Positions 44,626-53,206 of a DNA stretch of 64,000 bases are shown here, piece by piece; the first letter of the stretch is position 1, and every line of letters starts with the position of its first letter. A model generated the notes under the pieces. That model was not told the DNA's origin and made no database searches. It saw only the letters and a program-made list of their open reading frames with translations. The DNA comes from Candidatus Dependentiae bacterium Noda2021 (GTDB taxonomy: Bacteria > Babelota > Babeliae > Babelales > Vermiphilaceae): contig AP025250.1 in the NCBI GenBank assembly GCA_020886235.1, positions 1,118,715-1,182,714 of the forward strand, written 5' to 3'. A program made the position numbers and the translations under genes.

Positions 44626-45273
44626 TTAGCAATTGATCAAGTTAATTTCAACACGACGGTTGAGCCATTGCTCTTGAGCACTTCCAGTTAGGGGTTTTCC
44701 ATCAACCATTACCGGCATTTCTTTGCCAAGTCCTACAATGCTGATGTATTTCTCAGGAATTCCTGCAGCTACAAGGCGTTGTTTAACTTCGTTTGCGCGA
44801 TTTTCTGATAACGCAAGGTTGTATGCCTTAGCGCCGATGTCATCAGTATGTCCTTTAAGAACAATTTTGATGTCAACTGGTTCATTTGATTTTTCGTGTT
44901 CGTCAACTATTCTTTTGATCTGTGCAATATCATATACTACGCTTTGTTCTTGAGCAGAGGTAATATGGTGCTTGTTAAAATCAAAATAAATTATTTTAAA
45001 GTCTTGTTGAACTGAGGTATCTTCTACCCAAGAAAAGTCATTATTAGCATTGTTAAGATCGTGCGCTACAGCAGCGTCGATGTCTTCTGCTAATGATAAC
45101 TCATTTAAATCACCGTCATAAAAGCTTTTGATTACGGTATCTTCTGCAACTGGAATGTCTACTTCAGTCACAACCGCATCTTGGTTGTGGCGTAAATCAA
45201 TTTTACGTGTTTTACGTCCGCATCCAGCTATTCCTACCATTAATAACGCTAGGCAAAAATATTTTTTGTTCAT
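44626..45273 (-). CDS. pal: OmpA/Pal family peptidoglycan-associated lipoprotein
   Basis: About 215 residues from ATG 45273 (AAGGAGA site). The signal peptide ends in a lipobox, VGIAGC, so the protein is lipid-anchored. After an acidic linker, the C-terminal OmpA-like domain has IYFDFNKHHITSAQEQSVVY and VLKGHTDDIGAKAYNLALSE NRANEVKQRL in two pieces, including the Asp and Arg that bind diaminopimelate. VGLGKEMPVMVDG and NRRVEINL complete it. It links the outer membrane to peptidoglycan. No tol genes are in the window. The length of the acidic linker (residues 30-95) is unusual. Confidence 0.9.
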   Translation of the reverse strand: MNKKYFCLALLMVGIAGCGRKTRKIDLRHNQDAVVTEVDIPVAEDTVIKSFYDGDLNELSLAEDIDAAVAHDLNNANNDFSWVEDTSVQQDFKIIYFDFNKHHITSAQEQSVVYDIAQIKRIVDEHEKSNEPVDIKIVLKGHTDDIGAKAYNLALSENRANEVKQRLVAAGIPEKYISIVGLGKEMPVMVDGKPLTGSAQEQWLNRRVEINLINC

Positions 45274-45368
45274 GATGTCTCCTTGCATGTTAAGTTTGTT
45301 CTGAAGGAATGCACCAAGACTTTAACATGTTTTTAGCCTATTTTCTACTCATTTATAGCAATATCGGC

Positions 45369-45374
45369 TATAAT
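45369..45374 (+). promoter_or_regulatory. Candidate -10 element for the RNase E/G gene
   Basis: TATAAT with a G-rich sequence just before it (CGGCTATAAT) lies 66 bp upstream of the start codon. No clear -35 element is seen. Confidence 0.4.
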
Positions 45375-45439
45375 GTATATTTGAATAAGCCTCAATTGTT
45401 ACCATATATTAAAGATAAAGCCATTACAGGCAGGCACAA

Positions 45440-46948
45440 ATGAAAAAAATTTTAATTAACGAAGACGTATGGCAGACACGAATTGCCATTACGCGTGATG
45501 GCCTTTTGCAAAACGTTTATTTTGCGGGCCACAGCGAACATCCTTTAGAGAGGGTGTTCTTTAAAGGGATAGTTACCAAGGTATTGCCAGGTATTCAAAC
45601 TGCATTTGTTGACATAGGCCAAGAAAAAGCTGGATTTTTGCACATATCTGAAATTGACCGTGATTTGGCGATAGAGCGTATCTCTAAGCAAATTCAGGTA
45701 GACGATGAAGAAGAAGCACCTGTTTCACGTATGCGCCAAAAAATAGACATAAGTAAAATTTTCAAAGAGGGTGATCAAATTCTTGTTCAAGTGAGCAAGG
45801 AGCCGGTATATGAAAAAGGTGCAAAGCTTTCAACATGCTTTACCTTGCCCGGCAGATTTATTGTTTTAATGCCCAACATTCCACGCATTGGCGTTTCAAA
45901 AAAGATTGAAAACAGAGACGAGCGCAATCGCTTAAAAGATATTGTAAAATCAGCCTTACCTGAAGGTATGGGTGCTATTATTAGAACAACGTCTGAAGAA
46001 AGAAGCGCAAAAGATATCGGCAAAGATATAGCTTTTCTTTTAGAGACATGGCAAAACATACAAAAAAAATTCACGGCAGCAAAACCCAAAGAACGCATCT
46101 ACGAAGATATAGAATTGCCTTTGCAGATAGTGCGTGATCATTTAGATGATGATGTTGAGGCAGTGATTACTGACAGTAAAGAAAGCCAGTCAAAAATATA
46201 TAAGTTCATTAAAAGCATTGCCCCTGAATACACCAGCAAAGTGCACTACTACGATGGCGCTTCAGAAATTTTTGATTTCTATGGCATTGAAAAACAGATT
46301 AACGCGGGTCTTGAAAAAAAGGTTCCTCTTAAATCTGGCGGGTCTTTGATCATTGAAACAACTGAAGCTATGACTGTTATTGATGTCAACACAGGTCGCT
46401 TTACTGGTAAAAAAAATCTTGAAGAAACGATTTTAGCGACTAATCTAGAAGCAGCTGAAGAGACGGTCAGACAACTCCGCTTGCGCAATATTGGTGGGCT
46501 CATTGTTATTGATTTTATTGATATGAGTGTGCCTTCTAATCGTCAAAAGTTGTTTAACTTCTTTGAGAAGAACTTACGCGAACGCGATAAGTTCCAATCG
46601 GTAGTTTTAAAGATTTCTGAGTTTGGATTAGTGCAAATGACGCGCAAGCGATCAGGTATTACGTTGTATCAACAATTGACACAACGTTGCCAAACATGCC
46701 GCGGGCAAGGGTTTATTATGTCCCTAGAGACTGAAACTCAAGCAGTTTTGCGTGCGCTGAAAGCAGGTCTTAAATCAAATAAATATGGTTCGCAAGTACA
46801 GCTCGTCTTGAGTCCAGACATTTTTAAGCACGTTACCTCAGTTGAGTACAATGCAATTTTAGCATTAGAAAAAGCGTATCGTTGCAAGATCACTCTCATC
46901 TCAGAAAAAGATTTGCACAGGCATCAATACAAGATTGAGAAAAAATAA
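45440..46948 (+). CDS. rng: Ribonuclease E/G family
   Basis: A 502-residue Mg-dependent endoribonuclease for mRNA decay and rRNA processing. The N-terminal S1 domain (RVFFKGIVTKVLPGIQTAFV then DIGQEKAGFLHISEID) is followed by the 5'-sensor and DNase I-like domain, with catalytic motifs VIDVNTGRFTGKKNLEETIL and IVIDFIDMSVPSNR. The zinc-link CQTCRGQG (CxxC) tetramerisation site is intact. It lacks a long E. coli-type scaffold, so RNase G or the catalytic half of RNase E are both possible labels. It stands between pal (divergent) and gatB. Confidence 0.93.
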   Translation: MKKILINEDVWQTRIAITRDGLLQNVYFAGHSEHPLERVFFKGIVTKVLPGIQTAFVDIGQEKAGFLHISEIDRDLAIERISKQIQVDDEEEAPVSRMRQKIDISKIFKEGDQILVQVSKEPVYEKGAKLSTCFTLPGRFIVLMPNIPRIGVSKKIENRDERNRLKDIVKSALPEGMGAIIRTTSEERSAKDIGKDIAFLLETWQNIQKKFTAAKPKERIYEDIELPLQIVRDHLDDDVEAVITDSKESQSKIYKFIKSIAPEYTSKVHYYDGASEIFDFYGIEKQINAGLEKKVPLKSGGSLIIETTEAMTVIDVNTGRFTGKKNLEETILATNLEAAEETVRQLRLRNIGGLIVIDFIDMSVPSNRQKLFNFFEKNLRERDKFQSVVLKISEFGLVQMTRKRSGITLYQQLTQRCQTCRGQGFIMSLETETQAVLRALKAGLKSNKYGSQVQLVLSPDIFKHVTSVEYNAILALEKAYRCKITLISEKDLHRHQYKIEKK

Positions 46949-47038
46949 CCAAGTTCAATCGCGTTCTATAATAAAATCCAAAAAATGATACACTTTAACC
47001 AATTGATGCAAACGATCTAACACTATGTGAGGCGCGCA

Positions 47039-48499
47039 ATGTCAAAATCTGTTTCTGTGCTCGACAGATACCCGGAGTATGAAGTTACTATAGGCATGGA
47101 AGTGCATGTCCAGTTAAACACCAATACAAAGATTTTTTGTACATGTGCTAACGAAGTTATTAAACAGCCTAATACTAATATTTGTCAGATTTGTACTGGC
47201 CAGCCCGGCTCGTTGCCATGCATAAACAAAAAAGTTATTGAATATGCAGTCAAAGCAGGTCTTGCAACAAATTGCCATTTAACCTCGCCTTCATATTTTG
47301 CGCGTAAGCATTACTTTTATCCAGACTTGCCTAAAGATTATCAAATCACCCAGGCTGAAGATCCTATTTGCCAAAATGGTTTTGTGCCTATTCGTCTTGA
47401 AGATGGATCAATAAAAAGAATTAGATTGATGCGCATTCACATGGAAGAAGATGCGGGTAAAAGTATTCATGCTGGCCATAGCAACGAAAGCTTTGTTGAC
47501 TTTAATCGAGCGGGAACACCACTACTTGAAATGGTAAGTCAGCCTGATATTTCAAGCGCGTATGAAACAAAAGAGTATTTAAAAACGTTGCGTGCCATCG
47601 TGCAATACTTAGGTATTTGCTCAGGAAACATGGAAGAGGGTGCGTTCCGTGCTGATACTAATATTTCAGTCCGTAAAAAAGGCGCAACCGCTTATGGCAC
47701 AAAAGTAGAATTAAAAAATATCAACTCGTTTAAGTTTATTGGCGATGCAATTGAACATGAAATTGAACGTCAAATTGAAATGGTTGAAAATGGTGAGCGT
47801 GTAAAACAAGAAACGCGCCTGTGGGATACCAAAAACAAAAAAACTATTGCGATGCGCAGCAAAGAAGAAGCTGCTGACTATCGTTACTTGCTTGATCCTG
47901 ATTTACCAGCAATTGTATTGGCACCTGACTACATTGAAAACATAAAAAAATCTATGCCTGAGTTACCTTTTGAAAAATTTGACAGACTCGTCAATCAAAA
48001 GGGACTAACTGCGTATGAGGCAGATATTTTAGTTGATGATTTGGCACTTTCTAACTACTTTGAAAAAGCGTATTCACTAGTGCCAAGCAAGTTGATTATT
48101 AATTGGATTTTGCGCGATGTTATGGGTTACTTAAAAGATCAAAAAGTTGAACTTGCTGATTTTAAAGTTACTCCAGAACGCTTGGCGCAACTAATTGCGC
48201 TTATAGAAAAAGGCACTATCAACAATCGCTCCGCTCAAGAAGTATTTATTGATATTGCTCATACGGGTAAATCTCCTGAAGAGATAGTCAAAGAAAAAGG
48301 TCTTGAACAAATTGGTTCAGCAGATGAGCTGGAAGCAATCATAAAAGATTTAATTGCAGGCTTTCCTGAACAAGTTGCCCAATATAAATCTGGTAAAGAT
48401 AAAATGTTTGGCTTCTTTGTGGGTCAAGCAATGGCTAAAACCAAGGGTAAAGGTGACCCGCGCGTCATACAAGAGCTGCTTAAAAAACACCTTTCATAA
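47039..48499 (+). CDS. gatB: Aspartyl/glutamyl-tRNA amidotransferase subunit B
   Basis: A 486-residue subunit B of GatCAB, which amidates Glu-tRNA(Gln) and/or Asp-tRNA(Asn). I chose ATG 47039 (TGAGGCG upstream); a start at 47027 is a few codons longer. The catalytic core has GMEVHVQLNTNTKIFC, the zinc cysteines CTCANE and CQICTGQPGSLP, and YFYPDLPKDYQITQ. The helical tail with the YqeY domain (GKDKMFGFFVGQAMAKTKGK then GDPRVIQELLKK) binds tRNA. GatA and GatC genes are not in this window. Together with an AspRS bearing the non-discriminating signature, this points to tRNA-dependent Asn synthesis. Confidence 0.96.
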   Translation: MSKSVSVLDRYPEYEVTIGMEVHVQLNTNTKIFCTCANEVIKQPNTNICQICTGQPGSLPCINKKVIEYAVKAGLATNCHLTSPSYFARKHYFYPDLPKDYQITQAEDPICQNGFVPIRLEDGSIKRIRLMRIHMEEDAGKSIHAGHSNESFVDFNRAGTPLLEMVSQPDISSAYETKEYLKTLRAIVQYLGICSGNMEEGAFRADTNISVRKKGATAYGTKVELKNINSFKFIGDAIEHEIERQIEMVENGERVKQETRLWDTKNKKTIAMRSKEEAADYRYLLDPDLPAIVLAPDYIENIKKSMPELPFEKFDRLVNQKGLTAYEADILVDDLALSNYFEKAYSLVPSKLIINWILRDVMGYLKDQKVELADFKVTPERLAQLIALIEKGTINNRSAQEVFIDIAHTGKSPEEIVKEKGLEQIGSADELEAIIKDLIAGFPEQVAQYKSGKDKMFGFFVGQAMAKTKGKGDPRVIQELLKKHLS

Positions 48500-48568
48500 A
48501 GAGAATCATTGCGTAATGCCAGAAAATCTGTCAACAATATCAGGTGACCCATACCATAAAGGGATTAC

Positions 48569-49366
48569 ATGAGACGTATATTATTGATAGCGCTATTCTG
48601 GCATTCAATTGCAGCACCTGCAGAATTTACTACGTTCTTTAAAAAAACCCTTGTTGCATGTTTTACGGTAACTAAAAAAATTTTAAATAATGATAAGCAC
48701 ACCAATTATGCAATTGCATCTGCGGCAATACTCGCTGGTGCAAGTTCGCTTTTTTATTCTATAAAAAAGGTCATTGCGCGTGTTAGTTTTATTAAAGAAA
48801 AACCAAAAAAACAAACTCCTACTATTACCATAACAACCTCACCGGCCTCGCAACTAAAACCACTAAACAAACGGCATTCGTGGTCAATCTTAATTGCTTC
48901 GAGTGAAAACACTCCTTTATCATCTCCTTTACCCTCGCGCAACCATTCACGCAAAAATTCGGGTATTTTTGCCAAGGCGCTTGATGGAGAACAGTCTAGT
49001 TCTCTTTCGTCCATACCTGAAGCTCATGATGAGGATATACAATTGTATGGTTCTAAAATTAATGATGATCCACTCTCCGAAGACCAAATAGCTGAGTTGC
49101 AACGCATTGCAAACCAAACGCCAAAAAATGAACGACTAAAAAGAATGCCAGAAAGATCTTATCAAGACATATATGAAAGTGAATTGTCAGAAATGACTAA
49201 GAAGTATAAGAAGATGAAAAAATCTGCCGCCCCCAAGGTAAAAGAGACAAAAATTGGTATATGGTGGCTGCAGTGGGAACGAGAAAAAGGTGGAGATGAT
49301 CCAATAGAGCGGCTCGTTTTAACTTTCAATGGAGAGGAAGTCGACATTAGCCAAAGCAATCTATAA
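48569..49366 (+). CDS. Exported or membrane-anchored low-complexity protein of unknown function
   Basis: A 265-residue protein with a signal peptide (ending IAAPAE) and a second hydrophobic stretch (NYAIASAAILAGASSLFYS) that may be a membrane helix. The rest is Ser/Pro/Lys-rich: TITITTSPASQLKPLNKRHS, SSENTPLSSPLPSRNHSRKN, and a charged helical end with the Trp-containing IGIWWLQWEREKGGDD. No family recognised. The Ser/Pro clusters resemble phosphorylation-prone disordered regions seen in eukaryotic proteins and in some effectors, which is only a suggestion. It follows gatB by 70 bp. Confidence 0.6.
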   Translation: MRRILLIALFWHSIAAPAEFTTFFKKTLVACFTVTKKILNNDKHTNYAIASAAILAGASSLFYSIKKVIARVSFIKEKPKKQTPTITITTSPASQLKPLNKRHSWSILIASSENTPLSSPLPSRNHSRKNSGIFAKALDGEQSSSLSSIPEAHDEDIQLYGSKINDDPLSEDQIAELQRIANQTPKNERLKRMPERSYQDIYESELSEMTKKYKKMKKSAAPKVKETKIGIWWLQWEREKGGDDPIERLVLTFNGEEVDISQSNL

Positions 49367-49491
49367 ATCTATTTTCCATTGGGTTTATTTATTCAAATTA
49401 CTATAATAAATATTAATTCGCAGCTTTGGTCGGTGGTCAATTCTTTGCATGTTCGCGTATTTTCATAGTATTTTTATTCAGGCCTTAGTGT

Positions 49492-49519
49492 TTGACAAAT
49501 TTTCTAGTTGTATTACAAT
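49492..49519 (+). promoter_or_regulatory. Promoter of the DEAD-box helicase gene
   Basis: TTGACA, a 16-bp spacer and TACAAT. The start codon lies 129 bp downstream, so the leader is long. Confidence 0.7.
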
Positions 49520-49526
49520 TATATAA

Positions 49527-49647
49527 GAAGTCATAGCTTATGATAGGGTGCTTTTGGATAGTGGTGCCCTAACACACAGCATCGGGAACCCTCAGCTATC
49601 CATAGCGTAAATTTTCTACAAAAAATCCTTACATAAGTGAGTTATAT
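49527..49647 (+). ncRNA. Long structured leader of the DEAD-box helicase mRNA
   Basis: About 120 nt between promoter and start codon can fold. GGATAG (49556) pairs CTATCC (49596). Inside are AGGG..CCCT and CGGG..CCCT options, and a TCATA/TATGA palindrome lies just before. The leader does not match a riboswitch family I can identify. DEAD-box cold-shock helicases often have long leaders that control their own synthesis, so autoregulation is a reasonable guess. Confidence 0.35.
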
Positions 49648-51366
49648 ATGTTATTTAAAGATTTTCCATTAAACCCTCTTATTCTCAAAACACTTGATAC
49701 ATTAGGGTTTACAGAACCAACAGAAATTCAAGAAAAAGCAATTCCATTGTTAACCCAAACCGACAAGATTGATTTTTTAGGTCAAGCTCAAACGGGTACT
49801 GGTAAAACACTTGCTTTTGGTATTCCTTTAGTTCAACGTATTGATGCAAGCACTAAATCATTGCAAGCATTAATTGTTGCGCCTACTCGTGAATTGGTTG
49901 TACAAATTACCAATAGTATCTCTGCAGTTGCACATCCTATGGGTATTAGCGTTACATCAATTTATGGTGGCGTTTCAATGTCAGAGCAAATCAAAGCAAT
50001 TAAACGTGGCACACACATAGTAGTATGTACCCCGGGAAGAATTAATGATCACTTGCGTCGTGGCACTCTTAATGTTAACACCATTAACACCTTAGTGCTC
50101 GATGAAGCGGACATTATGCTTGATATGGGCTTTAAAGAAGAAGTTGATGAAATTTTAACTTTTGCGCCTAAAAACCGCGAAATTTGGTTATTCTCAGCAA
50201 CCATTAAAGCCGGCGTTCATGACATTATGAAAGATCACATGAAAAACCCGGTAACGGTTCGCACAAGTCCAAAACAAATTGGTAGTGCAAAAACCAAGCA
50301 ATATTACACCGTGGTTTCACAAAAAGATCGCTTTGCAGCATTACGTAGATTTATTGACTGTGCAGAATCATTCTATGGTTTTGTGTTCTGTCAGACTAAA
50401 GTACAAACCGCAGAAGTTGCAGAAAAATTATCCAACGCGGGTTATCCATCTCAACCATTACATGGTGATATGACACAACAGCAAAGAAACCGCGTTATTA
50501 AACAATTTAGAGATAAAGAATTTACTATACTTATCGCGACTGATGTTGCGGCACGTGGTATAGACGTTGCAGATTTAACTCACGTAGTTAACTATTCATT
50601 ACCAATCGACCAAGAAAGTTATGTTCACCGTATTGGCAGAACAGGTCGCGCTGGTAAAGAAGGTATAGCAATTTCCTTTGTAAGCGGACATGAAGCGCGC
50701 AAAGTAAGATTGTTAGAATCTAAGTTTAACGTAAAAATTACTCCTCTTGATGTGCCATCTATGGGTATGATTCAAGATGCGTATCAAAGAAAAGCAGCTG
50801 AGTACCTTGCAGAATTAACTCAAGATTCTGCGGTTGAGTATCCACAAGATCTCAAACAATTAGTTTCTTCTTTTGATCACGCAGCATTAACTAATGCAGT
50901 ATGCAATATCTTAGGACAAAAGTTCTTCAGAAAAGCTACTGTCGTTGATCAAGCGTTTACTCCTGCAAGCAAGGTTGACCTTGACGCGCATGAAGATGCT
51001 AACGAGTTAGTCTTATTTATCGGTGAAGATGATGGTGTTACTAAATCTGATATCGTTAAATTTGTTCAAGAGTTTGGTATGATTCAAGAAAATGAACTTG
51101 AAAAAGTTAAAGTTATTAAACGTCGTACCTTTATTCGTGTAGACCAAGCACAATGTGAGCCTTTAATGAATGCATTACAAGGTAAAAAGTTGTTAGGTCA
51201 AAAGGTAAAAGTAATTTCTGCAATGCAATTGCACCAGTCTTCAGAAGGCGGTAGCAAAGGTGGCAGACGTAGCGGCGGCTTTGGCGGCAAGCGTGGCGGC
51301 GATCGTGATCGCGGTTCATTCTCAGGCCGACGTTCTTCTTCTTCCCGTAGCAGAAAAAGAAATTAA
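49648..51366 (+). CDS. DEAD-box RNA helicase, DbpA/CsdA-like
   Basis: A 572-residue RNA helicase for ribosome assembly or RNA decay. Q motif: FTEPTEIQEKAIP; motif I AQTGTGKT; Ia PTRELVVQ; motif II LDEADIML; motif III SATI; motif V ATDVAARGID; motif VI HRIGRTGRAG. A central extension is followed by a DbpA-type RNA-recognition domain (LVLFIGEDDGVTKSDIVKFV) and a Gly/Arg/Ser-rich tail that helps bind RNA. Length and domain order fit CsdA/DeaD. The promoter and a 120-nt leader suggest cold- or self-regulated expression. A strong terminator follows. Confidence 0.95.
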   Translation: MLFKDFPLNPLILKTLDTLGFTEPTEIQEKAIPLLTQTDKIDFLGQAQTGTGKTLAFGIPLVQRIDASTKSLQALIVAPTRELVVQITNSISAVAHPMGISVTSIYGGVSMSEQIKAIKRGTHIVVCTPGRINDHLRRGTLNVNTINTLVLDEADIMLDMGFKEEVDEILTFAPKNREIWLFSATIKAGVHDIMKDHMKNPVTVRTSPKQIGSAKTKQYYTVVSQKDRFAALRRFIDCAESFYGFVFCQTKVQTAEVAEKLSNAGYPSQPLHGDMTQQQRNRVIKQFRDKEFTILIATDVAARGIDVADLTHVVNYSLPIDQESYVHRIGRTGRAGKEGIAISFVSGHEARKVRLLESKFNVKITPLDVPSMGMIQDAYQRKAAEYLAELTQDSAVEYPQDLKQLVSSFDHAALTNAVCNILGQKFFRKATVVDQAFTPASKVDLDAHEDANELVLFIGEDDGVTKSDIVKFVQEFGMIQENELEKVKVIKRRTFIRVDQAQCEPLMNALQGKKLLGQKVKVISAMQLHQSSEGGSKGGRRSGGFGGKRGGDRDRGSFSGRRSSSSRSRKRN

Positions 51367-51380
51367 TTAAGAAGAACCCA

Positions 51381-51430
51381 AAAAGGGCTCTTGTGTTCAA
51401 TGTTTCATTGACACAGGGGCCTTTCTTTTT
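51381..51430 (+). terminator. Rho-independent terminator after the DEAD-box helicase
   Basis: A long imperfect stem (AAAGGGCTCTTGTG pairing CACAGGGGCCTTT) is extended by an inner perfect TCAATG / CATTGA, then CTTTCTTTTT. It lies 15 bp past the helicase stop and inside the upstream extension of the next frame, which supports the later start chosen for that gene. Confidence 0.8.
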
Positions 51431-51494
51431 GCTTACTTTTTTTATTAGATGCAGCCTTGTTTTGTTCTTAATATTGTGGCATTCTGCAAGCACT

Positions 51495-52430
51495 ATGAGA
51501 AATGTAATAAGCATCTGCATACTTACTTTAATTTTTGCCACCAAAATTTTTTCAAATGAGGGATTACCTCCCCTTGACCTTGGCTTGTCTAACATATTAG
51601 GCGGCGGGTCATTGAGGCCTTCACCGGGTATCTATTGGTTCCATTATGTGCAATATTACCAATCAAATGATGTGCGAGATTTTAGTGGCAATAGAATAGA
51701 AGGATTTGGTGCTTTTAGAGCTTTGTATATTATTCCCTCCTTAGTTTATCAAAGTTCTTATCTGTTTTTAGGTGGTGAGCCTGGTTTTACCTTTTACACA
51801 GCATTTTCCGCCTACCAAAAGAGCACAGGTAACACCGATAGCCAATTTGATTCTTCTCCACCAGGAATAGGAGATACAACATTTGGTCCTTATATCCAGT
51901 GGAGACCCATACTTTATAAAGGTGAACCGCTTTTTATACATAGGTTTGAGTTTGATGTAAATATTCCTACGGGTAGGAATAAGTTACCTGAGAAATATTT
52001 CAATGTGGGTGCTGGATACTTTTATCTTACGCCATACTGGACAGCAACGCTCTATTTTCAGAGATATTTAGCCTTGTCATGGCGAATTTACTATATTTGG
52101 TCTGGTGAAAGTCATCGCACTAATATTAAAGCAGGTGATGCTATCAATTTAAATTTCAGCCTTGACTATGAAGTTAAAAAGGATTGGTGGATTTCTTTCT
52201 GCGGTTATTATGTGAAACAATTTAAAAACAATCGCATGTGTGGCGAGTATATTCCTGATACTAAAGAACAAGTCCTCGGTCTAGGGCCTGGAGTGCTTTA
52301 TTTTGTAAGTGATACATTTCAACTTCTTGGATATCTATACTGGGAAACATTAGCACAAAACCGAACACAGGGCTTTAATGGTGCCTTTAGATTTATTTGG
52401 CATTTTGATGTACATCCACTGCGAGATTAG
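51495..52430 (+). CDS. Outer-membrane transporter-like barrel protein (SphaA/MetA-like family)
   Basis: About 311 residues from ATG 51495; upstream frame is occupied by a terminator. A signal peptide (MRNVISICILTLIFATKIFS) precedes a barrel: strands such as EPGFTFYTAFSAYQKSTG, a Gly-Asp-Thr-Thr-Phe-Gly segment (GIGDTTFGPYIQW), FEFDVNIPTGRNK and DYEVKKDWWISFCGYYV. The GxGDTTFGP and FxxxVxIPTG patterns match the phenol-degradation (MetA-pathway) outer-membrane family, PF13557, from memory. Substrate unknown. Barrel end is near FRFIWHFDVHPLRD, not a terminal Phe. Confidence 0.7.
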   Translation: MRNVISICILTLIFATKIFSNEGLPPLDLGLSNILGGGSLRPSPGIYWFHYVQYYQSNDVRDFSGNRIEGFGAFRALYIIPSLVYQSSYLFLGGEPGFTFYTAFSAYQKSTGNTDSQFDSSPPGIGDTTFGPYIQWRPILYKGEPLFIHRFEFDVNIPTGRNKLPEKYFNVGAGYFYLTPYWTATLYFQRYLALSWRIYYIWSGESHRTNIKAGDAINLNFSLDYEVKKDWWISFCGYYVKQFKNNRMCGEYIPDTKEQVLGLGPGVLYFVSDTFQLLGYLYWETLAQNRTQGFNGAFRFIWHFDVHPLRD

Positions 52431-52444
52431 ACGGATTTGATTTA

Positions 52445-53074
52445 TTAAAGTGTTTGACAGTGCTTTTTATTATTCTTAGGGCTTGCTTCGTTCTTCCATA
52501 AAATTGCCTTGTTTAATTGATAGTTACATTTTAACAATTGTGCAATCTTCTCAGAATTTTTTTTCAAAATGCTGTTTTTTAATTCTGATCTAATATTTTT
52601 TATTTCTTCATATTTTTTGGTAGATTTAATGTCATAATATTCTGAAAATTCACTGTATTCTAAAATGGTTCTGGAATAATCAATAGGCGTTTTATCTTCT
52701 AAAAAATTGATAGGTCTTTTTTCAATGAAGCAAATATCGAGCGCGCGCAATATTAATTCAGCTTCATCTAAATGTATCGCAATTTTACCTTGATAAGCAT
52801 CTAAAAAATTTTTCGTTGATGTTGGGCTTAAAAAACGGTGACCCTCTGTTAGCACGAATTGCTGCGTAGATGATTCAAAATAGAGATGTTTGTTCATGAG
52901 TGCTTGTAAAAAAACTGTTACCGTTTCATGGGCAGGAGTTACGTAATCAGGATATTCAAGCGGATCCCAATATTGATATTTTTTTTGAAGATCGTTTGTT
53001 TGGGGAACGATGATTTTGTGTTCCATGCTATGACACATAAATCCAAAACAAAAAATTAATAAAACGATTTTCAT
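52445..53074 (-). CDS. Exported helical protein of unknown function
   Basis: A 209-residue protein with AAAGGAAA ribosome site and a short signal peptide (ending CHS); mature chain begins MEHKIIVPQTND. Middle part contains KIAIHLDEAELILRALDICF and RPINFLEDKTPIDYSRTIL, which is close to a degenerate ankyrin-like pattern, but repeats are not clear. The C-terminal third is Lys-rich and helical. No family recognised. It converges on the barrel gene with a 14-bp gap. Confidence 0.6.
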   Translation of the reverse strand: MKIVLLIFCFGFMCHSMEHKIIVPQTNDLQKKYQYWDPLEYPDYVTPAHETVTVFLQALMNKHLYFESSTQQFVLTEGHRFLSPTSTKNFLDAYQGKIAIHLDEAELILRALDICFIEKRPINFLEDKTPIDYSRTILEYSEFSEYYDIKSTKKYEEIKNIRSELKNSILKKNSEKIAQLLKCNYQLNKAILWKNEASPKNNKKHCQTL

Positions 53075-53206
53075 AATTTTCCTTTACATGTATCTACATT
53101 AATAGAGGTATCATTTTTTGTTTTATTAATTCAATAAAGCTACAATTGACTTTGAGAACTTTCTTTTCCTAGATTACAAACATAATTACTCGAATTAGGA
53201 ATTAAG

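Noticed and set aside
48516-48572. An 18-codon frame ending in ATGA overlap with the 48569 gene
   Set aside because: No ribosome site and no recognisable product. ATGA overlaps occur by chance at this length, so it is not listed as a gene.
49527-49647. Signal recognition particle RNA or a known riboswitch in the helicase leader
   Set aside because: The GGTGCCCT piece is similar to part of SRP RNA, but the conserved GGAAGGAAGCAGCC-like core is missing, and no known riboswitch consensus matches.
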